Origin: Pyrocephalus nanus
Lineage: Eukaryota > Chordata > Aves > Passeriformes > Tyrannidae
Length of the DNA stretch: 64,000 nt
Reading direction: 5' to 3'
Assembly: GCA_038380795.1 (NCBI GenBank)
Contig: CM076271.1
Span: forward strand, 20,289,001-20,353,000
Under the pieces are notes generated by a model. That model made no database searches and was not told where the DNA came from. It saw only the letters and a list, made by a program, of their open reading frames with translations. A program made the translations under genes and the position numbers. The first letter of the stretch is position 1, and each line of letters begins with the position of its first letter. This document shows, one piece after another, positions 1-11,940 of the stretch.

Positions 1-188
1 CAAGGAATTCTTGGCTGTGAGGGTGGGCAGGCCCTGGCATAGGTTGGGCAGAGAAGCTGTGGCTGTCCCTGGATCCCTGGGAGTGTCCAAGGCCAGGTTG
101 GACAGGGCTTGGATCACCCTGGGCTGGTGGAAGGTGTCCCTGCCCATGGCACTGGATGGGCTTTGAGGTCCCTTCCAACCCAAACACA
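1..188 (+). mobile_element. CR1 LINE 3' end, cut by window edge
   Basis: This is the 3' untranslated end of a CR1 non-LTR retrotransposon. It runs through the typical blocks in order: GTGGGCAGGCCCTGGCA, GAGAAGCTGTGGCTG, GTGTCCAAGGCCAGGTTGGA, AAGGTGTCCCTGCCCATGGC and finally GGTCCCTTCCAACCCAAAC. The left side continues beyond the window. No element-encoded protein is present. The terminal ATTCTGTGAT-type microsatellite that ends intact copies is missing, so the last bases have decayed or been lost. Confidence 0.93.
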
Positions 189-641
189 TTTGTAGAAGGT
201 TTTTCCTTCCATGGCTAACAGAGCCACCAGATGTTTTGCTCAGGCACAGAGTGTGATAATAAGGTTAATGCACTTTATTATTTATTTTCTCAGACCAAGC
301 ATCATCTCTGAGTACAAACACAATAGGAGGATGTGCTTTTCCTGAAAGAACACGTACAGTGCTGCATTGCTATGTTCTCATTTCAGGGTCAGTGTTTCCC
401 TGAAATGCATCTCTTGGTGATGCTGATCTCCCCTGGCTCCATCCTGCTTGCAATGGGCTCTTGTTTCCAACACAGCCTTGGGGCTGGAGATCAGCAGAGT
501 GGCCTGAATGCCATGGTTATCCCCAGCTCCTGCACTGGGAAGGACGGCAGCAGCTGACTCACCAGGCATCCTCAGGCTCCCAGCAAAGCTGGGCTATGAG
601 TGCCGTGTGTGAGTCCAACGTGTGTTTTCTTTGCTTCCCAG
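189..641. other. Single-copy stretch before exon-like block
   Basis: No repeat or known gene is recognised here. The plus strand is open from about 461 and runs into the exon-like block at 642. The last 20 bases form a strong pyrimidine tract ending in CCCAG, a splice-acceptor-like signal. Confidence 0.4.
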
Positions 642-927
642 TAAACCTGGGCAGTGCCAGTCGTTACAGGGTGGAGATGTTTGCAGTGCCGGGGTGGCAG
701 GACGGGCTGCAGGGCCGTGTGTCAGTAGGTGTCAGCATCAGTCACTGCAACGGAGCAGCCTCGCTGAGTCAGTGCCAAGTGCTCCTCAAACCCCGCCTCG
801 GGAGAGGGTTTCTCAGCCGGAATAACCCAAAGAGAGGCAGATCCCAAAGGCTGTGGTCGCTGTCCAGTCCTGGAGTTCCGGCACTGAGCGATGCTGTGCT
901 GGTCACACCTGTGGTGACACGGGCAGG
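642..927 (+). other. Exon-like open segment (unrecognised)
   Basis: A 286-nt segment bounded by a pyrimidine-rich acceptor (TTTTCTTTGCTTCCCAG at 625-641) and a donor GCAGG/GTGAGC at 927/928. One plus-strand frame is open across all of it: 2 leading bases, 94 codons and 2 trailing bases, and that frame stops (TGA) right after the donor GT. The predicted peptide is basic near its middle (RNNPKRGRSQR) and resembles no family I recognise. It contains more CpG than its surroundings. It could be a coding exon, an exon of a noncoding RNA, or a chance pseudo-exon. No partner exon could be identified with confidence. Confidence 0.3.
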
Positions 928-967
928 GTGAGCCCCTGGCTCTGCAGGTGTGTCCACAGGCTGTGCT

Positions 968-1036
968 GGCTTGGAAGGACCCACAGAGCATCGAGTCCAA
1001 CTGTCCTGCACGGGACCATCCCTGTGCCTGAGAGAT
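968..1036 (-). mobile_element. CR1 LINE 3' fragment (short)
   Basis: The reverse complement of a CR1 3' end. The plus strand shows TTGGAAGGACCCACAGAGCA, then TCGAGTCCAAC, CCTGCACGGGACCAT and TGTGCCTGAGAG, which is the order in the CR1 type whose tail reads GATCATCGAGTCCAACT on this strand. Only about 70 bases survive and the element's terminal repeat is gone. Confidence 0.75.
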
Positions 1037-3624
1037 GGGGCTGGGTTGGGCTTGCACAGGGGGGTGCTGGTTCTGGATTCCAGCAGGAATCAGCTCCAGG
1101 CAGCTCCTTTCCCTTGGAAAGCTAACTCTCAGTTTAGCTCCTGTGATAAATCCTGGCCGTGGCTGAAGCTCCTTCTCTAACCAGGGTACAACCTGGGTTT
1201 GCTGTGAGTCTGGTTCAGCGTTGCTGATGGGTCAGCATTAATGATGAAGTGCTGGAACTGGCTCACCTGGGGATGCTGCAATCGCCTTAGGGTGCTGAGG
1301 GTACTCCTGGAAGGGGTCTGGGAGGTGTTTTTGAGCAGACATTGGCAGGGGAGGGGTAGGACTGTTGCTCTCCTTAGTGCTTCCTGCTCGTTTTCAGGCA
1401 GGATTCTCTGAGGAAAGGGAGCTCTGCAGCTCTTCTGTGATGCAGAACTTCAGTTTGGGCCCAAACCACGTGGTACCATAATGAATCTGGAAATGACACA
1501 GATTACAGAGTAAGCACTGCTGAAAAGTAAAGTAATACCTAGAAACTCTTCAGTGTAAATGCCTACACTGTGATCTGGGTTTTTACAGGTGTTAATGCTC
1601 TCCAATTCCCACCCTGCTGCTGTGTGTGAACCCTGCAAATGCCCATCCTTGGTAAAAGCTCCAGCCGTGACCCAGGATCTGCACCTGGAGGGCAATTTGG
1701 TGGAACTGATTAATTTTCCCTGTGTAACTGGCTTTGTGAGGAGCAGAGAAGCTTTCCAAACTCACAGCCAGTGCAGCCACTTTCATATCCACCCTAATAC
1801 CGTTTCCTCCAGTAGGAGTGGAGATTTGAGTTAAATCAGAAAGGCTCAGATATGCTTATGCTTTCCATTTCTTCCCTCCTCCCTCCCTTCCCATTCCCTG
1901 TAACTGCTGACATTAGTTGAAACAGCAAGTAATACTTTTTTTCCCAGACCTGGTGTGCAGATGACATGGGATTTATAAACCTGAAGAGGCCTTGCTTGCC
2001 TTCCCAGGCTTGCAATCTCTGTAAAATTGCACCTCAGCTGCAAAATGTCACTGTAAGAGCAATGTGTTGTGTTCTCCAGGGGGCAGAGGGTGGTGCAGGG
2101 GCTGGACAGCGCTCAGTGGTGTCTGGCCCTGGGAGGGGATGAGATGCCCCGTGGGGCAGCAGCAGTGCCCAAGGCAGTGTCCCTCAAGCTTTATAGTTCA
2201 TGGTCCAGTTTAGTCAACACAGGATAATTTGTGTCTTGTCTTAGGAAAGGTCCTGGGCTGGAAATCACTTTTATGCCCTGTTGATTTGCAGTGATAAGGT
2301 TGGCTTTGCATGTCAAGAAACTTCAGGCTCCAGGGACTCCCCCAAGAGTGTCACCTGCCCTTGCCCTCCCAGCCCCTTCCCTGCCGTGCTGGGGACTCAT
2401 CCCTGCCCTCCCCAGGGGCCAGGGTGCTTCCCTGCTGCTCCCTGAAACAACTGGCTGGGGATCAGCCCTTCTGACTGTGCCTCTGAGCTGCCAACAGGAC
2501 AGGAGCTGGGGTGTCACCTGCCCGTGCTGCTGAGTGACCCTTCCCACGTCACCTCCACCCCCAGTCCCACAGATGATTCTGGTGTAGAGCAGGAAAAGTC
2601 TACAGGCAAACCCTGCTGTTGATGGTGCAGCAGTGGGGAGGCACTGCAGGGATTTTCATTATTATTGCTCATTTACAATATTGGTGAAGAATAAAATGAG
2701 TCCCCACTCTTCACTGACCGCTCCTCTTCACCATCGCCCTGCAAGGACGTAGCTGGTGCTGGCAACTAATCTCCTGTAGGCTTTGGTGAAAAATGGAGGA
2801 TTATCTCCTTCATTTCACCCACTCAGCTTGTTTCTAGCTCATTTTGCTTTGCTATTTCTCTAAAGGATGCCAATTGTGGTCCATGGCTCCATCCCTTCCT
2901 GGCTGACACATTGATCCTTCCTCAGGAGGCTCCGTATTCTGTTCCTTAGCGGTTCAATATTATAATCTAACCTCAGGATAATGATTTCATTTCAAATACC
3001 AAGACTTTCTCATGCTACACATTTTAAAATATGCTTCCCTTGCTGTGGTGCTGCCTTCCCCCAGCAGCCCAGTGGCAGCAGGAGTGGATCAGGAACATTT
3101 CCAGCATGAAGCAGCACGTTTTAATGGAATCAATATTTTCTAGGAGGGAACATAATAGTGGTGTATCTTGCTGCATCTGGACTTTTCAGTTGATTTCTTT
3201 TTCTTAAATACTCTCAGAGGAAGAGGAGGGAAGCTTTCTGTGGTGTAAGTGGTACTAGGGAGGGGTATTTGCCCAATTCAAGAGGCTTTGTGTCCCAGGG
3301 CAGGAACAGCCCACACTGGATTGTGCTGTAAGAGGAGCTCTTGGCAATCCCTGCCTTGGGGCCACAGCTCTGTGCCATGACATGGCTGTGAATGACACGT
3401 GGTTTTGGTAAAACTCCACCAGATTTGGCAAACACTTTGCCATTTGATTGTCCACCATGCAACCAATAAACCCCCAATCATGTGCAAGTGAATGAGACAA
3501 AGAAAAGGCTTTGAAAGGAAATGTGCTTTAGGATTTGCCTTCTCCATTTCTTCCACTTTCAATTTAAGTTATTTGATTTATGCACTTGGTTTGGAATTTC
3601 AACTGAATTAAACGAGAGGTTTGG
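1037..3624. other. Unannotated single-copy DNA
   Basis: I see no gene, RNA or repeat in this stretch. Open frames are under 100 codons and overlap on both strands with no splice-flanked candidate of note. Base composition is mixed, with a slightly GC-richer patch at 2290-2560. Confidence 0.4.
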
Positions 3625-3790
3625 TGGTGTTTTTTTGGTTTTGTTTTTTTTTTTTAATGTTTGGTTGGTTTTCTTTTTTTTTTTTTTTTGTTTTTGTTGT
3701 GGTTTGGTTTTTGTGTGTGTGTGGGGGGGGGGTTTGTTTGTTTGTTTGTTTGTTTTGGTCGGTTTTGTTTTTTTTTTTCCTCATTTCTTC
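3625..3790. repeat. T-rich low-complexity tract with (TTTG)n
   Basis: A run of T homopolymers broken by G: a T17 stretch near 3673, GTGTGTGTGTG, G10 at 3723-3732, then five TTTG units and more T. On the opposite strand this is A-rich CAAA repeat. The apparent 111-residue plus-strand frame across it, rich in F, V and C, is a product of the tract and not a protein. Confidence 0.9.
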
Positions 3791-4990
3791 CTTTTTTTCC
3801 CTACAGTGAGAACTAGAAACTGTACTGAGTTCATGTGGTCTTCTCTTGCTGGGTGATGTCTGTCTGGGCTTACCCTCTTTACAGTGATGGACTTCACCTT
3901 TGAGGAGGATACTCATTGACCCTCAAACCTGTAGCAAAAGGAAATAAACAGAACTAGAGAGAAGTTGCTTGGCTGTTTCCTTCTCCACAAGCCCAGCAGC
4001 ACCATGGCCATCTCTCCTGTGGTGGTACCTCAGCAGCTTTTCTCCTGCTACTCCCTAAAACACAGCACTTCTGTGATATTCTGGTAAAATCTAAAGGAAA
4101 ATGAACATGGAACCTGCCTCAGATCCAGAGCTGCTGTGAGTTCTTCTGAGCTTCCCTCTTTTCTTCCCTCCCTTTGTGCTTGGGGGTTGTTGATAATTTT
4201 TGTGCCTTTCTTCACCTTCATAAATGCTGATGATGCCTCGGGTCGATACTTCTGCATTATTTAATCCCAAGTTCCTCCTTTCCATAAGCAATTCACTGGC
4301 ACGTGACGATTTGCTTTTCCTGGCACCCCACTTACTTTTCACTTTCCCTATCAGTTGATTTACTGCCTCCAGACAGAAGATGAATAGTTTGCACTTTGTA
4401 CTCTTAAATCAAAATGGAATGGAAAAGACTGGTTTAATCATATTTTATTCCAACCCCACTTATCTGTATCACCTATTGCTTAGCCCTGTCAGGAGTGATA
4501 TGTCTGCAATATCCTCTCTGAGCTGTTTGCTCACCACAGGACCGAGGTTTTGCTTATTCATGACTCCAGCATTGTTTTATTACAAAGCTGGGTGGGAGGC
4601 TCTGAGCAGTCACAGGCTGCTCTCGATGGCTTAAACAGTGACACTGAGCTTGGTTGGGAAAATCAACTCCAAATGGTTTCTATTGCCATTTAAACCCTGC
4701 TTTGAATATGACCCTTAAGCTGGCTCTTAGTTCAGCGTGGCATTTATAAATAGGCTTCAAATTAAACTTATTTCAAGCTTTCCAGCTCCATCTGTATTTT
4801 ACCTGGAGCAGTAAAGCCCAGTGTACCTGAAGAAGTGAAGTCCAATAAGCATTGGGCTGATGGTCAGCTTACTGTGACCTGATATAACTCATCAAATCTG
4901 GGCCTCAGTGCATGAAGTGGGTTTTGATTCTGATTTGACTTTTATTCACACTTAGAAGTTGAAAATTAGAGCAACTCAGTTAAAATGTTT
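3791..4990. other. Unannotated single-copy DNA
   Basis: Moderately AT-rich sequence with no repeat and no open frame that stands out. A pyrimidine-rich stretch at 3780-3806 ends in CTACAG and could act as a splice acceptor, but no open exon with a good donor follows. Confidence 0.35.
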
Positions 4991-5105
4991 TAGCTTTATA
5001 TATATTTATATAAACATATAGACTCAATGTGTCTATTTATATAAATATATAGACTCAGTGTGTCTATATACCTATATATGGATATATATATATACCTATA
5101 TAGGG
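4991..5105. repeat. AT-rich low-complexity tract with 31-bp duplication
   Basis: A TATA-rich stretch that contains two adjacent copies of a 31-bp unit, 5005-5035 and 5036-5066, differing at 2 positions. Each copy has the core ATAGACTCARTGTGTCTA. It is followed by TATATA microsatellite-like sequence up to 5105. Confidence 0.85.
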
Positions 5106-8100
5106 GAAAGCAGCAGCTGAGACTGCTTCTGTTCAGGAGAAACTGAGTCTACACTGTCTATAGACTGTTAAATGTATATATAACACATATATTTAATGCC
5201 CCTTTTTTTGGTGGTGTAGTATTTTTATCTTAGATTAAAAAATGCTTGGACTACTTTTTCAGTGGACTTTGAATTTGATGGTTGAAGCTTCATGGATGCA
5301 CCCCCCTGATGCTGTGGATAACACATGTGGAAACAAGCAATCCATTGCTTTCATGGCCAAAAATACACCATTAAAATGATTTCAGTGTAGCTTGGCAATG
5401 CAAAGTGGTTTAAAGCTCAAAATACTACAGGGGGAGAGAATTTGATTTGAAAATTCCATAATGGAACGAGTTTCTTGCCACACATGCTGGTGGACATGGG
5501 TAAAGGGAGCACTCAGATGAGCTCTCATCAGAGGGAAATCTCTGGCAGGGGCTGCAGGGACAGGGTGGTTTTGCTGCTCCTCTCTGAGCTGTATCTGAGC
5601 TGACATGATGTGTGTGGAGGAGCTGACCTTTAAATGGAGCTGCTTTTCCACCTGAAGCACAAGGAAGCTTTTGGCTGAGCTCTGCTCTTAGCCATGGAGC
5701 AATTAAGGATATCCTTGATTTGATCCATTGGAGAGCACCCTTGGTGTAATTCTTATTTGACTCCTTGCCCGTTGCCAGAATCTGCAGTGATTTATATGGC
5801 TGGAGAAAAACTTCATGTGGTGTGAGGAGTTTATGCAGAATTTTCCATTTCTTCCACTGGAGTGTAGCTGCATAAATGTTCCTTTGTGTTTTTAACTTGT
5901 TTCTATTTTATTGGCTGTGAACCAAGCAATAGAATTGCTTTTGCCTTCAACTTCAAAGCTTAGACTCGGGACCAGGTTCTGTGTCATCACTTAAGGCTGT
6001 GGCTCCTTTGAGGGGACTAAGATATATTTAATTATATCTTCTATAAAGCTACATCTAAAACCACAGTCCTGGCTGAGCAAGGCTATTCAAAGTTATGCAA
6101 TTCCCAGTTTTATTTTTTTAAAAATAATTTTAGAGTATTTTTACAGCTTTCTCCACAAGCCAGTTAAAAGCCACACTTCTATTTTGACCACTCATCATGT
6201 TATTATGTACAAATTCCTTTTCAGCTGCCAAAGGCAATGATTATAGCCCAGAACACTGAGTTACTGAGATAAAATACAACTCCCAGTTCAGTCAGGCTAA
6301 TTGAAACCTTGGCCTGGGAGCTGAGGTGGGATCCCTGAGGAACCCGTGGGACCGAGGCACGCTCGTGCTCTGAACACCCAATGCTGGTGGTGCCAAGAAC
6401 AGACCATCCAGAGCTCCCCCTGCTCAGGGCAAAGGAGCAGCTGAGGATGATGTTTGTGCTCAGGAGGAACTGAGGCTGCTTGGTGGAGAGCATTTTCTGT
6501 GCACTCCAAGTCCAGTCAGTATAATGTGTAAGAGCACCTGGCATCTCTCTGGAAGCACCAGCACATCAGGAGCTGGAACTGCTGGAGCCAGACCTGCTCT
6601 AAAACTTCTCCCAGTGTCCTTCACCCTCACCACGTCACTAAACTGTCCTTTTTCCTCTTGCTCTTTTTCTTACTGTGTCTTATTTTGTATGTTATTTTGA
6701 AGATGGATGCAGCTGAAGTGTCACATCTTACTTGGGTATCATTGAGATCTCATTGAGATTTTAAAAATGGGGCTCATCCCTTGGAGCCGAGCTTGGCTTG
6801 GGCTTCCTTGGTTGATAAATGAGGGAAATGTCCTCTGGTGATGCTTGTCTTTCTCCCTCAGTTCTGGGATATCAGCCTGACAGTGCTTCAGCAGCCACTG
6901 CTGAGCTGAAAAACATCCTCCCTGTCCAAAGGCCATGGCTGTGAACAGGGAATGGTGGAAATTGTGGGTGGCCCTGGAAGTTATTGTGCCCAGGGAAGAA
7001 GTCTTCCTAATTTACATCAATTGCAGCCATTCTTGCTTTCTATTTTATTGCAAAAGCCACTGTAGCTGCAGGATCCAGGGCTGGTTTGTGCTTTGCTGTC
7101 TTTGGAAATAATAGAGGACTTATGGAAATCTCAGTTAGGAAAGTGGCAGTTTTGAACTGAATCCCTTCGGCTCAGTTTCTTCCAGAACACATTTAAAGAA
7201 CTCACAGTAATCATTTTCATGCTAAAGCTCAAATTGTCTTGTTAGATTGTTGCTTTTGAGTGGAGAAATGGATTGACATTGATTTTTTTTTTTCCCCCCT
7301 TTTACACTGATATCCAAGTTTTTTGTGTCAGTCTGATTTGACAGAAACTGAGATCTGTCTTTATTATTTTTAGACTACTGACAGCTCAGTGTTTTTGACA
7401 GATAGAAGGAAGTTTTACACCCTCCTGATAGGATTACCCTGCTTAATATTTTCTCTTCCCTGCATTTCTCTTGAATGCATTACAAAGTTGCCCCCAGAGT
7501 GGACGGATCCTGGGTAAGACACAGAGAGCTTTGATAAATGCATTCACTAAATTAGCCAGCTGTGATTTCTGGGGTTCAGGCACCACGTCCCTGACCTTCC
7601 ACCAGCTCAAACCCCTTCTCTGTTAAATTCTGAAGCTCTCTGCTGCTCCTCTGTGCTCTCAGGCCCATGGAGAGTGTGACTCGCAGTGCCCTGCGGCTGT
7701 ACCGCTTTTCTATCAGAAAAGGAGGACAGGGATCCAAGCACAGACACATCTCTGGCAGCCCCAGCAAACGTGGCCCACATGGGGGAGAGGCTCACTGCTG
7801 GTTTTTAATTTTCTCCGCAGGTTCAAGGCGTTTCTGTGCCTTTTTGGAATGGAACCAAAGAGAAAATGTTCCTGCATGGGCTCTCTCTGTGTCAGAGCAC
7901 AGCTCTGGCTGACAAAAACCTGAGGGGCTTCAGTGAGCTGAACTACACAGCTCTTTTTTTTTTTATTATTATTCTATAGGAGAATTATAGAGATTAACTT
8001 GCTCTGGCCCTGTTACAGCCCTACTGATGTTCTGTAGCCCAGCAGAGGGGAAACCAGTGAGATTTTTGCCATGGCTTTTGCAGGGCTGGGATTTCACCTC

Positions 8101-8695
8101 TCCCACACCTGAGGACAAAGCCAGGTGGCCCCAGGGATTTCAGCTGCCCAGAGCAATGATGTGGGAACCAGTTCTGCTGCTTCCAACAGTGCCTTCTAAG
8201 TAGCCTTGATGAATGTAACTGTTTTGCAGTGTGAAAATGGCTTGATTATGCCAAGCACTTTCTACTCTCTGGAAATGAATGAATATTTATAGTTCCATGT
8301 GGCTGGGAATGTAGAGCTGTACACTCAGCTTGTTACTGCCCAATAATACTCAGTGCATTTCCCTTTTAATTTCAATACTTTCTCTGACTGTTCTTTGCTG
8401 CATCTCCAGTGAGGTTATTCTGTAAAGCAGGTGTGAATGACTGAAATTAACTTTGCTCTCTGTATCACTGCTTTTATCACCATCATCAAGGCTCTGGTAC
8501 CTATAATATTTGAGTTTGTCATTGCCTGGCTCTCCCTCTTTAATGTGCAGTTACCACTCTCTGTTTAAAATTTTTCAGTGTGAGTTTGGAAGCAGGGGAA
8601 TGTTGTGTGATTCAAAATGCATTTCACGGCATGAGGAAAATCTCTAGTAATTACATGAGGGGAAAAATTGATACTGGAAAGCAAAGGAGGATGTG
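5106..8695. other. Unannotated single-copy DNA
   Basis: No recognisable gene or transposable element. There are short T runs at about 7284 and 7953. Frames reach 107 codons (6221-6544 minus) but are not splice-flanked and overlap others. Nothing here supports an annotation. Confidence 0.4.
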
Positions 8696-8835
8696 CTCCT
8701 TCCACCCCCTGCCCTGGGCAGGGACACCCACAGCTTCTCTGGGCACCCTGTGCCAGGGCCTGCCCACCCTCCCAGGGAAGGATTCTTTCCCAGTACCCAC
8801 TTCAAAGCCACTTTATTTCAGTTTAAAGCCATTAA
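8696..8835 (-). mobile_element. CR1 LINE 3' fragment with internal deletion
   Basis: A reverse-strand CR1 end: CCACCCCCTGCCCTGGGCAG, then CACAGCTTCTCTGGGCACCC, TGTGCCAGGGCCTGCCCACC, GGGAAGGATTCTTTCCC and CAGTTTAAAGCCATT. Compared with other copies in this window it lacks about 70-75 bases at 8729, namely the CTTCCACCAGCCCAGG to GGATGGGGCAGC part. The 3' terminal block (GGTTTGGGTTGGAAGG) is also absent, so both ends are eroded. Confidence 0.9.
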
Positions 8836-11800
8836 TGAGTTAACCCAGTCCATGGAAGTGGCAGCTTCTCATTCCCTGACAATTTTTCCTACAGAACCAC
8901 CCTCCATTCTCTCTGTCTTGTTGATTCACTATTTGCAAACCACATTTGAAAACCTATTTCTTCCTCAGTGGTTATAGGTTCTAATTTCTTCTTCACTGAG
9001 CCGTTCATTTAAGTGCAGAACTGCAGTACCTAACTCTGTAAATCACTGTGGGAAATCATTTCTGTGAATTAGATTACGTGAAACGAAGGTGTATTGTACT
9101 GAACTGCTCGAGTAATTTAGCTGTGAGTTCTTGGTGCAACGCTCCTGGCGTGGGTCAGGTGCTGGGCAAGGGGAAATGTTGTAGGAAGCTGCTCATCAGG
9201 GGCAAACTGGCTGGAACTGAGCCACTCTCGGGCTGTACCTGCAGCTGGGTGGATTGCTCTGGGTCTCTTGTGAATGCAGGTGAAGGTTTTCCTCTCAGGA
9301 TAACAAACAAATGTTTGTTGGGTACCAGGGCTTTGAATGGAGGGCTGATTGTAAAATAGAAGTGAGAAACCAGGGTGGAAGCAACCTCTTAATAGCACAG
9401 AGTGGCTGCAGTTTGTAGAGTTCAGATGTCATTTATTGCCAGTTGTAAATGAGTCCTCATCCGAGCTTGTTCACGGGTCTGTCCAGTGCATGGTCTGTAA
9501 ATCTGCCTGAAATTGGGCTCCCCTGGGGTGCAGAGCTCAGGGACCTGGTCAGGCAGCTCCCACTCAGGTGGTGTTTGAGTTGGTTCCCGTGGAATGATTT
9601 ATGGATCCATGGGATGTACACACCTGCAGACGCTGCAGATTAATATGCAGATGCTGTTCCTTTGCAGGGGAAGGGAGGCTGGTGCAAGCTAATTGATTGG
9701 TGAGTTCCAGTTGACATGCACCCATTAACTAAATAGGTCAATTATATGTTCACCTGATGGATGTCTGTGATTACAGTAACCAAGGGTTATTGACTGGAAA
9801 AACTGTAGGAACACTTTTCTAGTTTTTTCTGTGGGATTTTTGGGGTGTGTGTGTTATCCTTAGTTCTGGCCATTACCTCCATTCTGAAGTTAATCATTAA
9901 TATAATTTGTACTCATTCAGCAAAATGATATTAATTTAAACGACCAAATACTCCTTAATCATCTTTGGGTATTTTGGTAGGGTGATGTTTAAATACCTTC
10001 ACCTCTCTAATTCTGAAGGGCAAAGGTAAATAACGTGGTGATGACCTGGGCAGCTGCTTTGTGTAGGAACCATTTAAAGCATTCAACACTTGTGCAGTCA
10101 CCCAATCCTCGTGGACCTTTGCCTTGCCACAGAAAATGTCTGATGCACACTGGCTCTTGGACTGCATTTTTAATATTTTTTTCCCTTGGCTTTTTTGAAA
10201 TGACTTAATATCTGTGTCTGAGCAGGGAGAAGGAGATGAGTGTTTGCAGGGAGATGCAGGCAAGGGCTTCAGGGTATTAATTAAGAAATGGCAGTCACTG
10301 CACAGTCGTGGGCCTTCCCAGCCTGCAGCAATCGGCAGTTCTGGGATTTCCCAGTCCTTTATTCTCTCTTTTAGTGCTCCACTTAGCCCAGAACAGCTGG
10401 GCTTTTATTGCCCCTATTCAGGCACCTTGATCTCGACCCAGAAAGACAATTACCTGGAATTCCAGGAGCAGTTAATCTTTGCCATCGCCGGCAGCCGGGG
10501 CAGAGCAGATGCCGTGTAATTCCGACATCTGTCTTGTTGGGAGATCAGGAGGGCACAGGTGGATGGGGAGCCAATAAAGATTGATGGAGCTGTTTCTGCC
10601 CTGGGGATCTCCTCTCAGGAGAGTTGGTCTGTGTTGAGCTTTTCCTGCCAGCCTTGGCCAGGGGATATCTCAGACACAAATCCAATCCAGCCTTTCAGTG
10701 AATGTGGTTTGACATCTGGAATTGGTGTTAATCCAGGTCATAAAATATTGTGTACAAGGACTTGTTCCCTTGTCTGGTCCAGCTCTGCCTCAGTCTGATC
10801 ACACTGAGCTGCAAAATTTTCAGTGTTAGTTCTTCTTTTGTGGATAAGTGCACTTTTTAGGGTTTTTTTCTTCCCATTTATAGACCAGACTGAAGGATGT
10901 ATTTGATCACCAGAAGTTAATTATTAAAGAGGGAAAGGAAAATTCATTCCAAAAGTAGCTGTTTCTTAACGCTCCTGGTGAACTGGCAGTGAGTCAGTTT
11001 TCTTCAAACTCTTCAGACCTTTCTCAATGTGCAGCTGAGTAACAAATAAAAGAAGAAAATTACATTAACTACTTTGTTCTTTGACATGGCCCTTCCTTGC
11101 CATCCAGCAAAGGAAAGAGGGTGAGGTTTTGGGACTCATTTCTGGGTCTGTGTCCTTCTGATTCTAAAGCCATGTTGCATCTGTTCATCAAATTAAAACC
11201 ATTTCTATAGGGAATAACACAAACCAGTACAATAAAGAGCAAAATTAACCAAAGCCACCTCTTTTGTGCCACACAAAAACGTCTTTAAGTTAGTAAAACA
11301 TATGTGAAATATTCCTTTAAAGAATATAGGGATCTAATAGTTCTTTGGTTCTGGAAACTGGAGGGGAAATAAAGAGCCAGGCATTTCCTGAGCGTGCTAC
11401 TTATTGTGCTTGTGCTGGTGGTCTTTGATAGGCTTTGGACAGAACCCCAAATTCACTGCACTTCAGTCTTTCAGGGCTTGCACTTCAAAGACTCATTAAG
11501 GAATAACCATTCCAGGCAGAGCTCCAACCAGCTGGTGTGTTGGCTACCAACCCTTTCAGAAATAGGATTTAAGGGCTCTCCCGTTTGCAAACCAAGCACT
11601 CCTGATCTGGGTGAACTTCCCTCCCCTCCTCCTCCCACCCCACCCTATGCATAAAAACAGCAGATACTTCATTCTAAAAAATACTGATGCATTTTAAATT
11701 CTTGCTTAAAAACCACTGGAAAGTAGCCCAAGGAATTAATTCCCCCCATTTCTAAGGTACTTCATAGGTAGTTTCTGCAAGAAAGCTCCTTGGAAAATCG

Positions 11801-11907
11801 TAGGAAATGGAAAATTGAACTCTGAGGTTTGTTATCACCATATCAGATGATGGACCTTTCTTTTGGAAACATCCCAATAACACAAAGACATTACAATGCT
11901 AATTATT
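8836..11907. other. Unannotated DNA, possible conserved noncoding blocks
   Basis: No gene or repeat is recognised. Two patches have the look of regulatory DNA: 9605-9800, rich in TAAT/ATTA and with ATTAATATGCAGAT, and 10440-10545, with a 14-bp palindrome and CAGATG E-boxes. A minus-strand frame at 11069-11272 begins with a signal-anchor-like hydrophobic stretch, but it has no supporting context. Confidence 0.35.
10453..10466. repeat. Perfect 14-bp palindrome
   Basis: CCTGGAATTCCAGG is identical on both strands. It may be a dimer-binding site or a coincidence; nothing in the sequence decides this. Confidence 0.5.
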
Positions 11908-11940
11908 TAATAATAATAATAATAATTTAAAATAAAATAA
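11908..11940. repeat. (TAA)n microsatellite
   Basis: About six TAA units followed by TTTAAAATAAAATAA. Simple repeat. Confidence 0.9.

Noticed and set aside
3521..3916. Frames rich in F/V/C (plus) and K/N/T/Q (minus)
   Set aside because: They are translations of the T/TTTG low-complexity tract.
11069..11272. Small minus-strand frame with signal-anchor-like start
   Set aside because: Sixty-seven codons in AT-rich DNA; hydrophobic starts are common by chance there, and there is no splice or promoter context.
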